From the NCBI RefSeq assembly GCF_000783395.1, contig NZ_JSFK01000002.1, positions 372,001-436,000 on the forward strand: a stretch of 64,000 nucleotides of DNA. Direction: 5' to 3'. The stretch comes from Pseudomonas chlororaphis. Its GTDB lineage: Bacteria; Pseudomonadota; Gammaproteobacteria; Pseudomonadales; Pseudomonadaceae. Below the pieces are notes generated by a model that was not told the origin of the DNA, made no database searches, and was given only the letters and a program-made list of their open reading frames with translations. Position 1 is the first letter of the stretch; each line of letters starts with the position of its first letter. The translations under genes and the position numbers were made by a program. Below are positions 42,384 through 50,682 of the stretch, in pieces.

Positions 42384-44660
42384 ATGCCCGTTCAACACAC
42401 CTGCAAACCGAAACATCTGGCTCTGGCGATTGCACTGGCAATCGGCTGCGTAGAGACCTCGATAGCGCAGCAACCGGAAATGCCCGCTGTCGCAGAAGTA
42501 GAAGACAGCAAGCCGAAAAAAAAGACGCGTGCCCCCAAAGCAGCAACACCCGCTGCTCCAGAAGACGTGATGGAACCGATAGAGGACCTCTTCGCAATCG
42601 AGGAATTTATCGGACCGCTCGAACACACAGCACCGTTCCTCAGAGATCTGAGAAAGCCCGTCGCAACGGTTCAGTTTGACGATGCCTTTTACGCAGATCT
42701 GGAATTTCCAGAGATCGTCATGGAAGAACAGGCTGATGGCGAGTTTGACCTGGTCGATCCCTTTGACCGGGACATGTATGCCTACACAACGGCTGTATCT
42801 TTTCTTTCCATTCCGGTCGAAAGCGTCGATGGTGTGTCCCTGCAACTGGGCGAAGGAGACGATTTACTGGTGATCAACAACGGCGCCCTCTGGAGTGGAC
42901 GCCTGGACGGTGGCGCTGGCATCAATGGCCTGCAACTCAATGCGACTGAGGGCGGCGAGATCGGTGAGACGCGCAATTTTTCGAGTCTGCGTGTCGCCCG
43001 CGGCCTATGGACACTCAGCCATGAGTTTGCCGGTGATGCAGACGTCAAGTCGGGGGCAGCACTGGTCAACTACGGCTCGATTGGCGGGGTTACCGTAGAC
43101 AAAGGTGCGGTGTTCGGCGGCTCCGGTGATGTTGCCAACTTATATGTCGGCGGATCGCTTGCGGCGACCCGGCCGCACGGAGCGCCGAAAATACAGGGCG
43201 ATCTGGAGTTCGCGAAGGACGCAATATTTTCCTATGGCGTCTCTGCTGAAGGTGGATCAGACCCCGTGGTCGTCAAAGGCACCGCAACACTGGGCGGTGC
43301 TCAGGTTCAGGTTCACGGGATGCCCGGGAACTACGCGAACAACACAGAACTCTTGATTCTGAGCGCCGACACCATTGAAGGAGAATTCGGTGGCGTCACC
43401 ACCAACCTCGCCTATATGACTCCAACGCTGTCGTATGAAAAACAAAAGGTGAACTTGAATTATGCCCGCAATGATGTAGCGCTCGCGGACATTGCAAAGA
43501 CCCGTAACGCACGTTCGGTGGCCAACAGCATTGTCGAACCAGCGTCGTCCCAACGCACAGCAACTGTACGTGCCAGCACTGCTGCGACCCAGGCATCGCC
43601 TCAAGTAAAAAAACCTGCCAACACCGCCGTATCGGCATTGCTCACCAGCGACAAAACCACTGCCCCCGTCGCCCTCGAACAACTCGCCGCCGGTAGCAAC
43701 GCCAACCTCGCCAAAGCCACCCTGAGCAGCATCACTCCCGTAAGCGCGAGCATGCTCTCGGCCATGCAACAACTGAATAGCCGTTACGGTTCTGCCTACA
43801 ACTCCGGCAACTCACCGCGTCAGGCCGCCGGCGCTGCCGATTCAGGGCGCGTGTGGATTCAGGCGCTTGGCCATGGCGGCAAGGTCGACCGCGACTTCGA
43901 CAGTACCCTCAAACACGCCACCCAAGGTCTGGTCATGGGCGCCGACTGGCGGCTCGATGGGCAATGGCATATCGGTCTGGTCGGCGGTAAATCGCAGACC
44001 CGACTCGACGCCCGGCAATACGATGGCGACCTCGACAGCTGGCACGTCGGCGCCTACGCCGTGCACCAGGACGGACCCTTCTCACTGCGTCTCGGGGCGA
44101 CCTATGCCAGTCATGACGGCGACAGCAAACGTCGTGTGGCCTTCAACGGTTTCAGCGATCGTCTCAAGGGCAACTACGACGCCAACACCCAACAAGCCTT
44201 TGCCGAGCTGGCGGTCAATATTGGCCGGCACAACGCGACGCTCGAACCGTTTGCCAGCCTCGGTTATCAGCGCTACCAGCGCGACAGCTACAGCGAAAAA
44301 GGCGGAGATGCAGCGCTGAAAGTCTTTGGGCAAACCCGCGACAACCTCAGCAGCACCTTCGGCCTGCGCACGGCAAAAATCACTCGACTGGATAACGGCA
44401 TGACGTTGACACCGCGATTCAGTGCCGGCTGGAAACACACCTTTGGCGAGATTGAAAGCGACACCCGCCAGCAACTGGTCAAGGGTGGCAAGCGGTTTGA
44501 AGTTGCCGGTGCCGCGCTGGATCGAAACAGCCTGTCCGTGGATGCCGGCCTCGACCTCGGGCTGTCTGCCAATCACACAGTCGGCGTGGGTCTCACCGGT
44601 GAAATGGCCACTGACAGCCGCACCCACGGCGTGATGGGCCAATGGCGCATGGCGTTCTGA
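42384..44660 (+). CDS. Autotransporter with reduced passenger
   Basis: 758 residues. Signal peptide (about 1-29, ending IAQ). In place of the beta-helix there is a short acidic, Lys/Pro-containing segment (about 30-150: KPKKKTRAPKAATPAAPEDV, then many Glu/Asp). From about 150 it parallels the last rungs and linker of the upstream autotransporter (NYGSIGGVTVDKGAVFGG against NQGSIAGNLSVEAGGVYAGG) and the barrel is closely related (WIQALGHGGKVDRDFDS, GYQRYQRDSYSEKGGDAALK, C-terminal WRMAF). Looks like a tandem duplicate whose passenger was replaced. Follows the first gene's terminator, so it probably has its own promoter. Confidence 0.9.
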   Translation: MPVQHTCKPKHLALAIALAIGCVETSIAQQPEMPAVAEVEDSKPKKKTRAPKAATPAAPEDVMEPIEDLFAIEEFIGPLEHTAPFLRDLRKPVATVQFDDAFYADLEFPEIVMEEQADGEFDLVDPFDRDMYAYTTAVSFLSIPVESVDGVSLQLGEGDDLLVINNGALWSGRLDGGAGINGLQLNATEGGEIGETRNFSSLRVARGLWTLSHEFAGDADVKSGAALVNYGSIGGVTVDKGAVFGGSGDVANLYVGGSLAATRPHGAPKIQGDLEFAKDAIFSYGVSAEGGSDPVVVKGTATLGGAQVQVHGMPGNYANNTELLILSADTIEGEFGGVTTNLAYMTPTLSYEKQKVNLNYARNDVALADIAKTRNARSVANSIVEPASSQRTATVRASTAATQASPQVKKPANTAVSALLTSDKTTAPVALEQLAAGSNANLAKATLSSITPVSASMLSAMQQLNSRYGSAYNSGNSPRQAAGAADSGRVWIQALGHGGKVDRDFDSTLKHATQGLVMGADWRLDGQWHIGLVGGKSQTRLDARQYDGDLDSWHVGAYAVHQDGPFSLRLGATYASHDGDSKRRVAFNGFSDRLKGNYDANTQQAFAELAVNIGRHNATLEPFASLGYQRYQRDSYSEKGGDAALKVFGQTRDNLSSTFGLRTAKITRLDNGMTLTPRFSAGWKHTFGEIESDTRQQLVKGGKRFEVAGAALDRNSLSVDAGLDLGLSANHTVGVGLTGEMATDSRTHGVMGQWRMAF

Positions 44661-44676
44661 TTGACACAACGCTTTC

Positions 44677-44769
44677 TGTAGGAGCTGCCGAAGGCTGCGA
44701 TCTTTTGATCTTTGTTTTTATTAACCCAAAGCAACATCAAAAGATCGCTGCCTTCGGCAGCTCCTACAG
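44677..44769. repeat. REPIN-like inverted repeat, family A
   Basis: Arms tgtaggagctgccgaaggct and reverse complement around a longer AT-rich centre, between convergent autotransporter and pycB genes. Confidence 0.88.
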
Positions 44770-44784
44770 GTGAAAAATTCAGGC

Positions 44785-44811
44785 AAAAAAAAGGGGAGCA
44801 CATGCCCCCCC
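44785..44811 (-). terminator. Rho-independent terminator of the pyc operon
   Basis: On the minus strand a GGGGGGC..GCTCCCC stem with a 4-base loop is followed by eight T residues, 32 bp after the pycB stop. Confidence 0.85.
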
Positions 44812-44843
44812 GAGGTTTAAAGCGTTGGATCGCGGCGGTTATC

Positions 44844-46652
44844 TCAGCCTTCGATCTCGATCAGAATTTCACCCGGATTGACCCGATCACCCTTGGCCAC
44901 ATGAATGGCGGTGACCTTGCCGGCAACCGCAGCCTGGACTTCGGTTTCCATCTTCATCGCTTCGGTGATCAGTACAGCCTGGCCGGCCTTGACGGTATCG
45001 CCCTCCTTGACCAGCACATCAACGATGTTGCCCGGCATGGTGGTGCTGACGTGGCCCGGCGCCGAGGCTTGCTTGCGCTTGCTGCTACCACCGCTGACGA
45101 ACTCGTTGAGCGGCTCAAACACCACTTCTTCCGGCATACCGTCGATGGACAGGTAGAAGTGACGCTTGCCTTCGGCCTTCACACCGACACCGGTGATGTC
45201 GACGCGGTAAGTTTCGCCGTGAACGTCGATGACGAACTCGGTCGGCACGCCTTCGCCGCCCGCCTTGGTCACACCGCCCGCTTCCGGAATCGGCAGCAGT
45301 ACTTCAGGAGTCAGGGTGCCAGCTGCACGCTCTTCGAGGAATTTTCGACCGATGTCCGGGAACATGGCGAAGGTCAGCACGTCTTCTTCGGACTTGGCCA
45401 GTGCGCCGATATCGGCACGCAGCTTGGTCATTTCCGGCTTGAGCAGATCGGCCGGACGCACATCAATGACCTCTTCACTGCCGATCGCCTGACGGCGCAG
45501 TTTTTCGTTCACTACGCCCGGTGCTTTACCGTAACCGCCCTGCAGATACAGCTTCACTTCGTTGGTGATGGTCTTGTAGCGCTCGCCGGCCAGCACGTTG
45601 AAGAACGCCTGGGTGCCGACGATCTGCGAGGTCGGGGTCACCAGCGGCGGGAAGCCAAGGTCTTCACGCACACGCGGGATTTCCGCGAGCACCTCGGCCA
45701 TGCGGTTGAGGGCGCCCTGCTCTTTCAACTGGTTGGCGAGGTTGGAGATCATCCCGCCCGGCACTTGGTTGACTTGCACGCGGGTGTCGACTGCGGTGAA
45801 CTCGCTTTCGAACTGGTGGTACTTCTTGCGCACGGCGTAAAAGTACAGACCGATCTCTTGCAGCAGCTCGAGGTTCAGGCCGGTGTCGAACTCGGTGCCT
45901 TTGAGTGCAGCAACCATCGACTCGGTGCCCGGGTGGCTGGTGCCCGACGCGAAGCTGGAGATCGCGGTGTCAATGTGGTCGGCGCCGTTTTCGATTGCCT
46001 TGAGCTGGCACATGGTCGCCAGACCGGCAGTATCGTGCGAGTGGATAAACACTGGCAGCGACTGCTCGGCTTTCAGTGCGCGAACCAGTTCGCCGGTGGC
46101 GTACGGGGTCAGCAGACCGGCCATGTCCTTGATCGCTACCGAGTCGCAACCCATGGCTTCCATCTGCTTGGCTTGGGCCACGAACGCATCGATGGTGTGA
46201 ACCGGACTGGTGGTGTAAGCGATGGTGCCTTGCGCATGTTTGCCGGCCGCCTTCACCGCTTCGATAGCCACGCGCAGGTTACGCACGTCGTTCATCGCGT
46301 CGAAAATGCGGAACACGTCGATGCCATTTACCGCAGCCTTGGCGACGAAGGCTTTGACCACGTCGTCGCTGTAGTGGCGGTAGCCGAGCAGGTTCTGCCC
46401 GCGCAGGAGCATTTGCAGGCGGGTGTTAGGCAGCGCCGCACGCAGTTGGCGCAGACGCTCCCACGGATCTTCCTTCAGGAAGCGGACGCAGGCGTCGAAC
46501 GTCGCGCCGCCCCAGCATTCCAGCGACCAGTAGCCGACTTTGTCGAGCTTGTCGCAGATCGGCAGCATGTCTTCGGTGCGCATGCGGGTGGCGAGCAGCG
46601 ATTGGTGAGCGTCGCGCAGGATGGTATCGGTTACGAAGATCTTCTTAGTCAT
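44844..46652 (-). CDS. pycB: Pyruvate carboxylase subunit B (carboxyltransferase plus biotin carrier)
   Basis: 602 residues. N-terminal HMGL-like carboxyltransferase (ILRDAHQSLLATRMRT, YRHYSDDVV, IHSHDTAGLATM), a conserved carboxylase domain, a Gly/Ser/Lys linker and a C-terminal biotinyl domain with EAMKMETE (564-571; biotin Lys567). With PycA it makes oxaloacetate from pyruvate and bicarbonate. OadA proteins are close relatives, but the pairing with a biotin carboxylase and no membrane decarboxylase subunits supports pyruvate carboxylase. Start has GAGGAGA upstream. Second gene of pycA-pycB. Confidence 0.93.
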   Translation of the reverse strand: MTKKIFVTDTILRDAHQSLLATRMRTEDMLPICDKLDKVGYWSLECWGGATFDACVRFLKEDPWERLRQLRAALPNTRLQMLLRGQNLLGYRHYSDDVVKAFVAKAAVNGIDVFRIFDAMNDVRNLRVAIEAVKAAGKHAQGTIAYTTSPVHTIDAFVAQAKQMEAMGCDSVAIKDMAGLLTPYATGELVRALKAEQSLPVFIHSHDTAGLATMCQLKAIENGADHIDTAISSFASGTSHPGTESMVAALKGTEFDTGLNLELLQEIGLYFYAVRKKYHQFESEFTAVDTRVQVNQVPGGMISNLANQLKEQGALNRMAEVLAEIPRVREDLGFPPLVTPTSQIVGTQAFFNVLAGERYKTITNEVKLYLQGGYGKAPGVVNEKLRRQAIGSEEVIDVRPADLLKPEMTKLRADIGALAKSEEDVLTFAMFPDIGRKFLEERAAGTLTPEVLLPIPEAGGVTKAGGEGVPTEFVIDVHGETYRVDITGVGVKAEGKRHFYLSIDGMPEEVVFEPLNEFVSGGSSKRKQASAPGHVSTTMPGNIVDVLVKEGDTVKAGQAVLITEAMKMETEVQAAVAGKVTAIHVAKGDRVNPGEILIEIEG

Positions 46653-46666
46653 TGGTATCTCCTCAT

Positions 46667-46745
46667 AGCGGCAAGCTTCAAGCTAAAAGCTGCAAGAAAA
46701 AGCCAATCTGCTTTTACTTGCCGCTTGCAGCTAAAAGCTCGCAGC
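46667..46745. repeat. Inverted intergenic repeat, family F
   Basis: Arms built of agcggcaagcttcaagct / aaaagctgcaag units and complementary cttgccgcttgcagct units; occupies almost the whole gap between pycA and pycB. Related to the element between pstB and phoU. Confidence 0.75.
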
Positions 46746-46753
46746 TGTTTCAT

Positions 46754-48169
46754 TCATAGGCCTGCGTGGGCGGCGATGGCGGCGGCGATGGCCAGGGCCA
46801 GCTCTTCGGGTTTGCGCTTGATCGAGTAGTTGGTCAGTTCAGGATGGCTTTCAACGAAGCTGGTATTGAACTGGCCGCTACGGAATTCCGGGTTGCGCAG
46901 GATTTCCTGGTAGTACGCGGCGGTGGTCTTCACGCCTTGCAGGCGCATGTCGTCGAGGGCGCGCAGGCCACGATCCATCGCCTCTTCCCAGGTCAGTGCC
47001 CAGACCACCAGTTTCAGGCACATCGAGTCGTAGAACGGCGGAATGGTGTAGCCGGTGTAGATCGCTGTGTCGGTGCGCACGCCCGGACCGCCGGGGGCGT
47101 AGTAACGGGTGATCTTGCCGAAGCTCGGCAGGAAGTTGTTCTTCGGGTCTTCGGCGTTGATACGGAACTGCAACGCGAAACCACGGTGCTGGATGTCTTC
47201 CTGCTTCACCGACAACGGCAGGCCGGAAGCGATGCGAATCTGTTCGCGGACGATGTCGATCCCGGTGATTTCTTCGGTGATGGTGTGTTCCACCTGCACC
47301 CGAGTGTTCATCTCCATGAAGTACACCTCGCCCTCGGCGAGCAGGAACTCCACGGTGCCGGCGTTCTCGTAACCCACGGCCTTGGCCGCACGCACCGACA
47401 GGTCGCCGATGTAGGCGCGTTGCTCCGGGGTCAGTTGCGGACTCGGGGCGATTTCGATGAGTTTCTGGTTGCGACGCTGGATCGAGCAATCACGCTCGAA
47501 CAGGTGCACGACGTTGCCGAAGCTGTCGCCGAGAATCTGCGCTTCGATGTGCTTGGGATTGACGATGCATTTTTCCAGGAACACTTCGGCAGAACCGAAA
47601 GCCTTGGTCGCTTCGGAAATCACCCGAGGGAAATTCTGTTCGAGTTCTTCGCGGCTGTTGCAGCGACGGATACCGCGCCCGCCACCACCGGAAGTGGCTT
47701 TGAGCATCACCGGGTAACCGATCCGGTCGCCCTCGGCCAAGGCCTCTTCGATGTCGGCCACGTTGCCTTCGGTGCCCGGCGTCACCGGTACGCCTGCCTT
47801 GATCATGCTGCGGCGCGCTTCGGTCTTGTCGCCCATGCGGCGAATGACTTCCGCCGACGGGCCAATGAATTTGATGCCGCGCTCGGCGCAGATATCTGCC
47901 AGTTCGGCATTTTCCGAGAGGAAACCGTAACCGGGGTGCAACGCATCGCAGCCGGTTTCAACCGCCAGGTTCACCAGCTTGCGCGGGTTCAGGTAACCGG
48001 CCAGTGGCTCGGCACCGATGCTGTGGGCCTCGTCCGCACGCTTCACATGCAGCGCATGGCGGTCGGCGTCGGAAAAAATCGCAACCGAGCGAATGCCCAT
48101 TTCGGCGCAGGCTCGCACGATTCGTACGGCAATCTCACCACGGTTGGCGATCAGGATCTTTGTTATCAC
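46754..48169 (-). CDS. pycA: Pyruvate carboxylase subunit A (biotin carboxylase)
   Basis: 471 residues from a GTG at 48169, chosen because the family N-terminus (ITKILIANRGEIAVRIVRAC) begins there and AAGGGA stands seven bases upstream. ATP-grasp biotin carboxylase: KATSGGGGRGIRR lid, FMEMNTRVQVEHTITEEITG catalytic segment split around Glu/Arg. Carboxylates the biotin on PycB. The gap to pycB is 101 bp and holds a repeat. Divergent from pycR. Confidence 0.94.
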   Translation of the reverse strand: MITKILIANRGEIAVRIVRACAEMGIRSVAIFSDADRHALHVKRADEAHSIGAEPLAGYLNPRKLVNLAVETGCDALHPGYGFLSENAELADICAERGIKFIGPSAEVIRRMGDKTEARRSMIKAGVPVTPGTEGNVADIEEALAEGDRIGYPVMLKATSGGGGRGIRRCNSREELEQNFPRVISEATKAFGSAEVFLEKCIVNPKHIEAQILGDSFGNVVHLFERDCSIQRRNQKLIEIAPSPQLTPEQRAYIGDLSVRAAKAVGYENAGTVEFLLAEGEVYFMEMNTRVQVEHTITEEITGIDIVREQIRIASGLPLSVKQEDIQHRGFALQFRINAEDPKNNFLPSFGKITRYYAPGGPGVRTDTAIYTGYTIPPFYDSMCLKLVVWALTWEEAMDRGLRALDDMRLQGVKTTAAYYQEILRNPEFRSGQFNTSFVESHPELTNYSIKRKPEELALAIAAAIAAHAGL

Positions 48170-48306
48170 TTGGAGGTTCCCTTGAGCCGGTGGCACCACG
48201 ACCTGCTAGACCCAGGTCGACGCGTGACCAAATGTTTCAATTTAGTCGCAGGTCCACACTAGCGCTCATGAGGGATTAACAAAAATGAATAAAAATTGGG
48301 TCAGGC

Positions 48307-48322
48307 ATAAGCAAAGACTTAT
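48307..48322. promoter_or_regulatory. Candidate PycR operator
   Basis: Perfect inverted repeat ATAAG-N6-CTTAT in the AT-rich gap between divergent pycA and pycR, 37 bp before the pycR start. Fits an LTTR site; binding is inferred. Confidence 0.45.
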
Positions 48323-48359
48323 AGTTGAAACATCAGCCCGCCGTCAGAGCCTATAAAAA

Positions 48360-49322
48360 ATGCGTAAGTCCTTGATGCGTATGACATTGCGTCAATTGCA
48401 GATCTTCAATGAAGTCTGTGATTTACGCTCCTACAGCCGCGCAGCCGAGGAAATGTCCCTCACGCAACCGGCCGTCAGCCTACAGATTCGTCAGCTCGAA
48501 GAGCTGATCGGCCAGCCATTATTCGATTATGTCGGTAAAAAACTCTACATGACCGAGGCCGCTGAAGCCTTGCAGCGTGCCAGTCGGGACATTTTCGGGC
48601 GCCTGGAAAACCTCGATATGCAGCTGTCGGACATGCAGGGATCGCTGCAGGGTCAGCTGAAACTTGCCGTCGAATCGAGCGCCAAATACTTCGTCCCACA
48701 CCTTTTCGCCGCGTTCAAGCGCCAGCACCCGGAAGTCAATCTGCAATTGACGGTGGTCAACCGTGGCCAAGTGATCCGGCGGCTGTCGGACAACCGCGAT
48801 GATCTGGTGATCATGTCAATGGTGCCGCAGGACATGGGCCTGGAGTTCCTGCCGTTCCTCAACAACCCGATTGTCGCCGTGGCCCGTCCGGATCACCCGT
48901 TGGCGCACATGGGGCCACTGCGTCTGCAAGATCTTGAACCTTACACGCTGTTGATCCGCGAACCCGGCTCAGGAACGCGGTTGGCGTGCGAGGAATATTT
49001 CAAAGAGAAGCGCGTGCACTTCACCCAGACCCAGGAAGTGGCCTCGGCCGAAGCTCAGCGTGAATGCGTGCAGGCGGGTCTGGGCCTGGCGCTGTTGACG
49101 CGCCACGCCCTGAACCTGGAGCTGGCGACCGGCGGCCTAGTCGAGTTGCCGGTCGAGGAATTGCCGCTATTGCGTAGCTGGTGTCTGGTGCAAGCGAAAG
49201 CCAAACGCTTGTCACCGGTGGCGCACGCCTTCCTGGCGTTTATCCGTAGCGAACGGGTGCAGATCAGCGCGCTGGTTGAGCGCTTCGACGGGAAGCTGCG
49301 GGCGCTGCCTGCCAGTGAGTGA
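48360..49322 (+). CDS. pycR: LysR-family regulator PycR
   Basis: 320 residues. N-terminal wHTH (MTLRQLQIFNEVCDLRSYSR, AAEEMSLTQPAVSLQIRQLE) and a CysB/CysK-like effector domain (LKLAVESSAKYFVPHLFAAF). Gene order pycB-pycA / divergent pycR matches the Pseudomonas arrangement, in which PycR activates or modulates pyruvate carboxylase. Three candidate Met starts lie within eight codons (48360, 48375, 48381), none with a clear ribosome site. Overlaps a convergent small gene by 59 bp. Confidence 0.88.
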   Translation: MRKSLMRMTLRQLQIFNEVCDLRSYSRAAEEMSLTQPAVSLQIRQLEELIGQPLFDYVGKKLYMTEAAEALQRASRDIFGRLENLDMQLSDMQGSLQGQLKLAVESSAKYFVPHLFAAFKRQHPEVNLQLTVVNRGQVIRRLSDNRDDLVIMSMVPQDMGLEFLPFLNNPIVAVARPDHPLAHMGPLRLQDLEPYTLLIREPGSGTRLACEEYFKEKRVHFTQTQEVASAEAQRECVQAGLGLALLTRHALNLELATGGLVELPVEELPLLRSWCLVQAKAKRLSPVAHAFLAFIRSERVQISALVERFDGKLRALPASE

Positions 49323-49467
49323 TCTCGGGAAAGTCGCCGATTTCGGCCTGAAGCTGACGGAGTTCGAAGCGATCTTCGATGGCGCGACGGAATTCCATGC
49401 GGCGCTGGTCTTCCTGTTGACGGCGGGTTTTCGCGGCGCTGTTGCGTTCTTCGTAGGGCTGAGCCAT
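49264..49467 (-). CDS. Small conserved-looking hypothetical protein
   Basis: 67 residues, highly charged, likely one long helix in the first 50 residues (EERNSAAKTRRQQEDQRRME, then FRRAIEDRFELRQLQAEIGD). GGGAGA eight bases before the ATG supports translation. Its last 20 codons are antisense to the end of pycR. I believe similar small proteins are annotated in other Pseudomonas but cannot name a family. No function to propose. Confidence 0.6.
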   Translation of the reverse strand: MAQPYEERNSAAKTRRQQEDQRRMEFRRAIEDRFELRQLQAEIGDFPEITHWQAAPAASRRSAQPAR

Positions 49468-49576
49468 TTCGAGTCTCCCAAGGCGATTACGGGAGTTTCA
49501 CGATAGGCGTGGGGGATGACGGTTTGGCTGCGCGGGGATGACAGTGCGATGAAACTTGCGGTGTTTTTGAGGACGC

Positions 49577-49664
49577 CTTCGCGAGCAAGCTCGCTCCCAC
49601 ATTTGATCTTGGTATGACACAAAATTGTGTTCACAGAAGATCCTCTGTGGGAGCGAGCCTGCGC
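49577..49664. repeat. REPIN-like inverted repeat, family B, one arm decayed
   Basis: Left arm cttcgcgagcaagctcgctc, right arm tgtgggagcgagcctgcgcg lacking two bases of the usual palindrome. The centre contains a separate small palindrome (acaaaattgtgt). Confidence 0.8.
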
Positions 49665-49688
49665 GATTAAGGTCGGGACGACCTTGCT

Positions 49689-50555
49689 TCAGTCATCAAG
49701 GGCTTTTGCGGCCTTGGGCGACAAGCGCAAACTGCGCAAACTGCGCTTCACGCTCTTGAGGTGATTGACCAGGCTCGGCCCGCGCGCCATCGCTACGCCC
49801 ATCGCCAGCACATCAATCACCACCAGGTGCGCAATGCGCGAAGTCAGCGGCGTATAGATCTCGGTGTCTTCATGCACATCGATCGCCAGATTGACCGTCG
49901 ACAATTCGGCCAACGGCGTCTGGCTCGGGCACAGGGTAATCAGTGAAGCGCCGCTCTCACGCACCAGATTGGCGGTGATCAGCAGATCCTTGGACCGCCC
50001 CGACTGCGAAATGCAGATCGCCACGTCGGTCGGCTTCAACGTCACCGCCGACATCGCCTGCATGTGCGGATCGGAATACGCCGCTGCGGTCAGCAGCAAC
50101 CGGAAGAACTTGTGCTGCGCATCCGCTGCCACCGCACCCGAGGCACCGAAACCGTAGAACTCGACCCGCTGCGCCTGCGACATCAACGTTACCGCACGTT
50201 GCAACTCGATAGGGTCGAGCTTCTCGCGAACCTCCATCAAGGTGTGCAGCGTAGTGTCGAAAATCTTCAGGCTGTAATCGGCGACCGAGTCGTCTTCATG
50301 GATCGCGAACTGGCCGAAGCTGGCACCGGCGGCCAGGCTTTGCGCCAGTTTGAGTTTGAGATCCTGAAAACCGGAACAACCGATGGCGCGACAGAAGCGC
50401 ACGATGGTCGGCTCACTGATGCCGACGCTGTGGGCCAGGTCGGCCATGGAACTGTGCATCACGGCCGCAGGGTCAAGCAGCACGTGGTCGGCGACCTTGA
50501 GCTCCGACTTGCGTAACAGGTGACGTGACTGGGCGATGTGTTGCAGCAGATTCAA
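49689..50555 (-). CDS. rccR: RpiR/HexR-family regulator, RccR type
   Basis: 288 residues. N-terminal HTH_6 (residues 1-77: MADLAHSVGISEPTIVRFCR) and a SIS sugar-phosphate domain (about 125-255: EFYGFGASGAVAADAQHKFF, ISQSGRSKDLL). Related to HexR but clearly different in sequence and not next to zwf; the position beside pyc genes fits RccR, which with HexR responds to KDPG and controls pyruvate, glyoxylate-shunt and gluconeogenic genes. A perfect palindrome TGTAGTTATACTACA stands 40 bp upstream of the start and suggests autoregulation. Symbol rests on family knowledge and context. Confidence 0.8.
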   Translation of the reverse strand: MNLLQHIAQSRHLLRKSELKVADHVLLDPAAVMHSSMADLAHSVGISEPTIVRFCRAIGCSGFQDLKLKLAQSLAAGASFGQFAIHEDDSVADYSLKIFDTTLHTLMEVREKLDPIELQRAVTLMSQAQRVEFYGFGASGAVAADAQHKFFRLLLTAAAYSDPHMQAMSAVTLKPTDVAICISQSGRSKDLLITANLVRESGASLITLCPSQTPLAELSTVNLAIDVHEDTEIYTPLTSRIAHLVVIDVLAMGVAMARGPSLVNHLKSVKRSLRSLRLSPKAAKALDD

Positions 50556-50594
50556 GGGGCTGGACTCTTCTTATGGGCAAGGATGTAGCACGCT

Positions 50595-50609
50595 TGTAGT
50601 TATACTACA
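50595..50609. promoter_or_regulatory. RccR/HexR-type operator upstream of rccR
   Basis: Perfect 15-bp palindrome TGTAGTTATACTACA, 40 bp before the rccR start, of the TGTAG-N5-CTACA type bound by HexR/RccR-family proteins. Confidence 0.75.
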
Positions 50610-50682
50610 TGAATTGGCTTTTTGCCTGCTCAATGCGTAACTCCATGTCCCCATATCAGGCGCGATGGGGTGCATGTAGCCC

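Noticed and set aside
44712..46829. 705-codon plus-strand frame over pycB
   Set aside because: Antisense shadow; pycB with its biotin motif explains the region.
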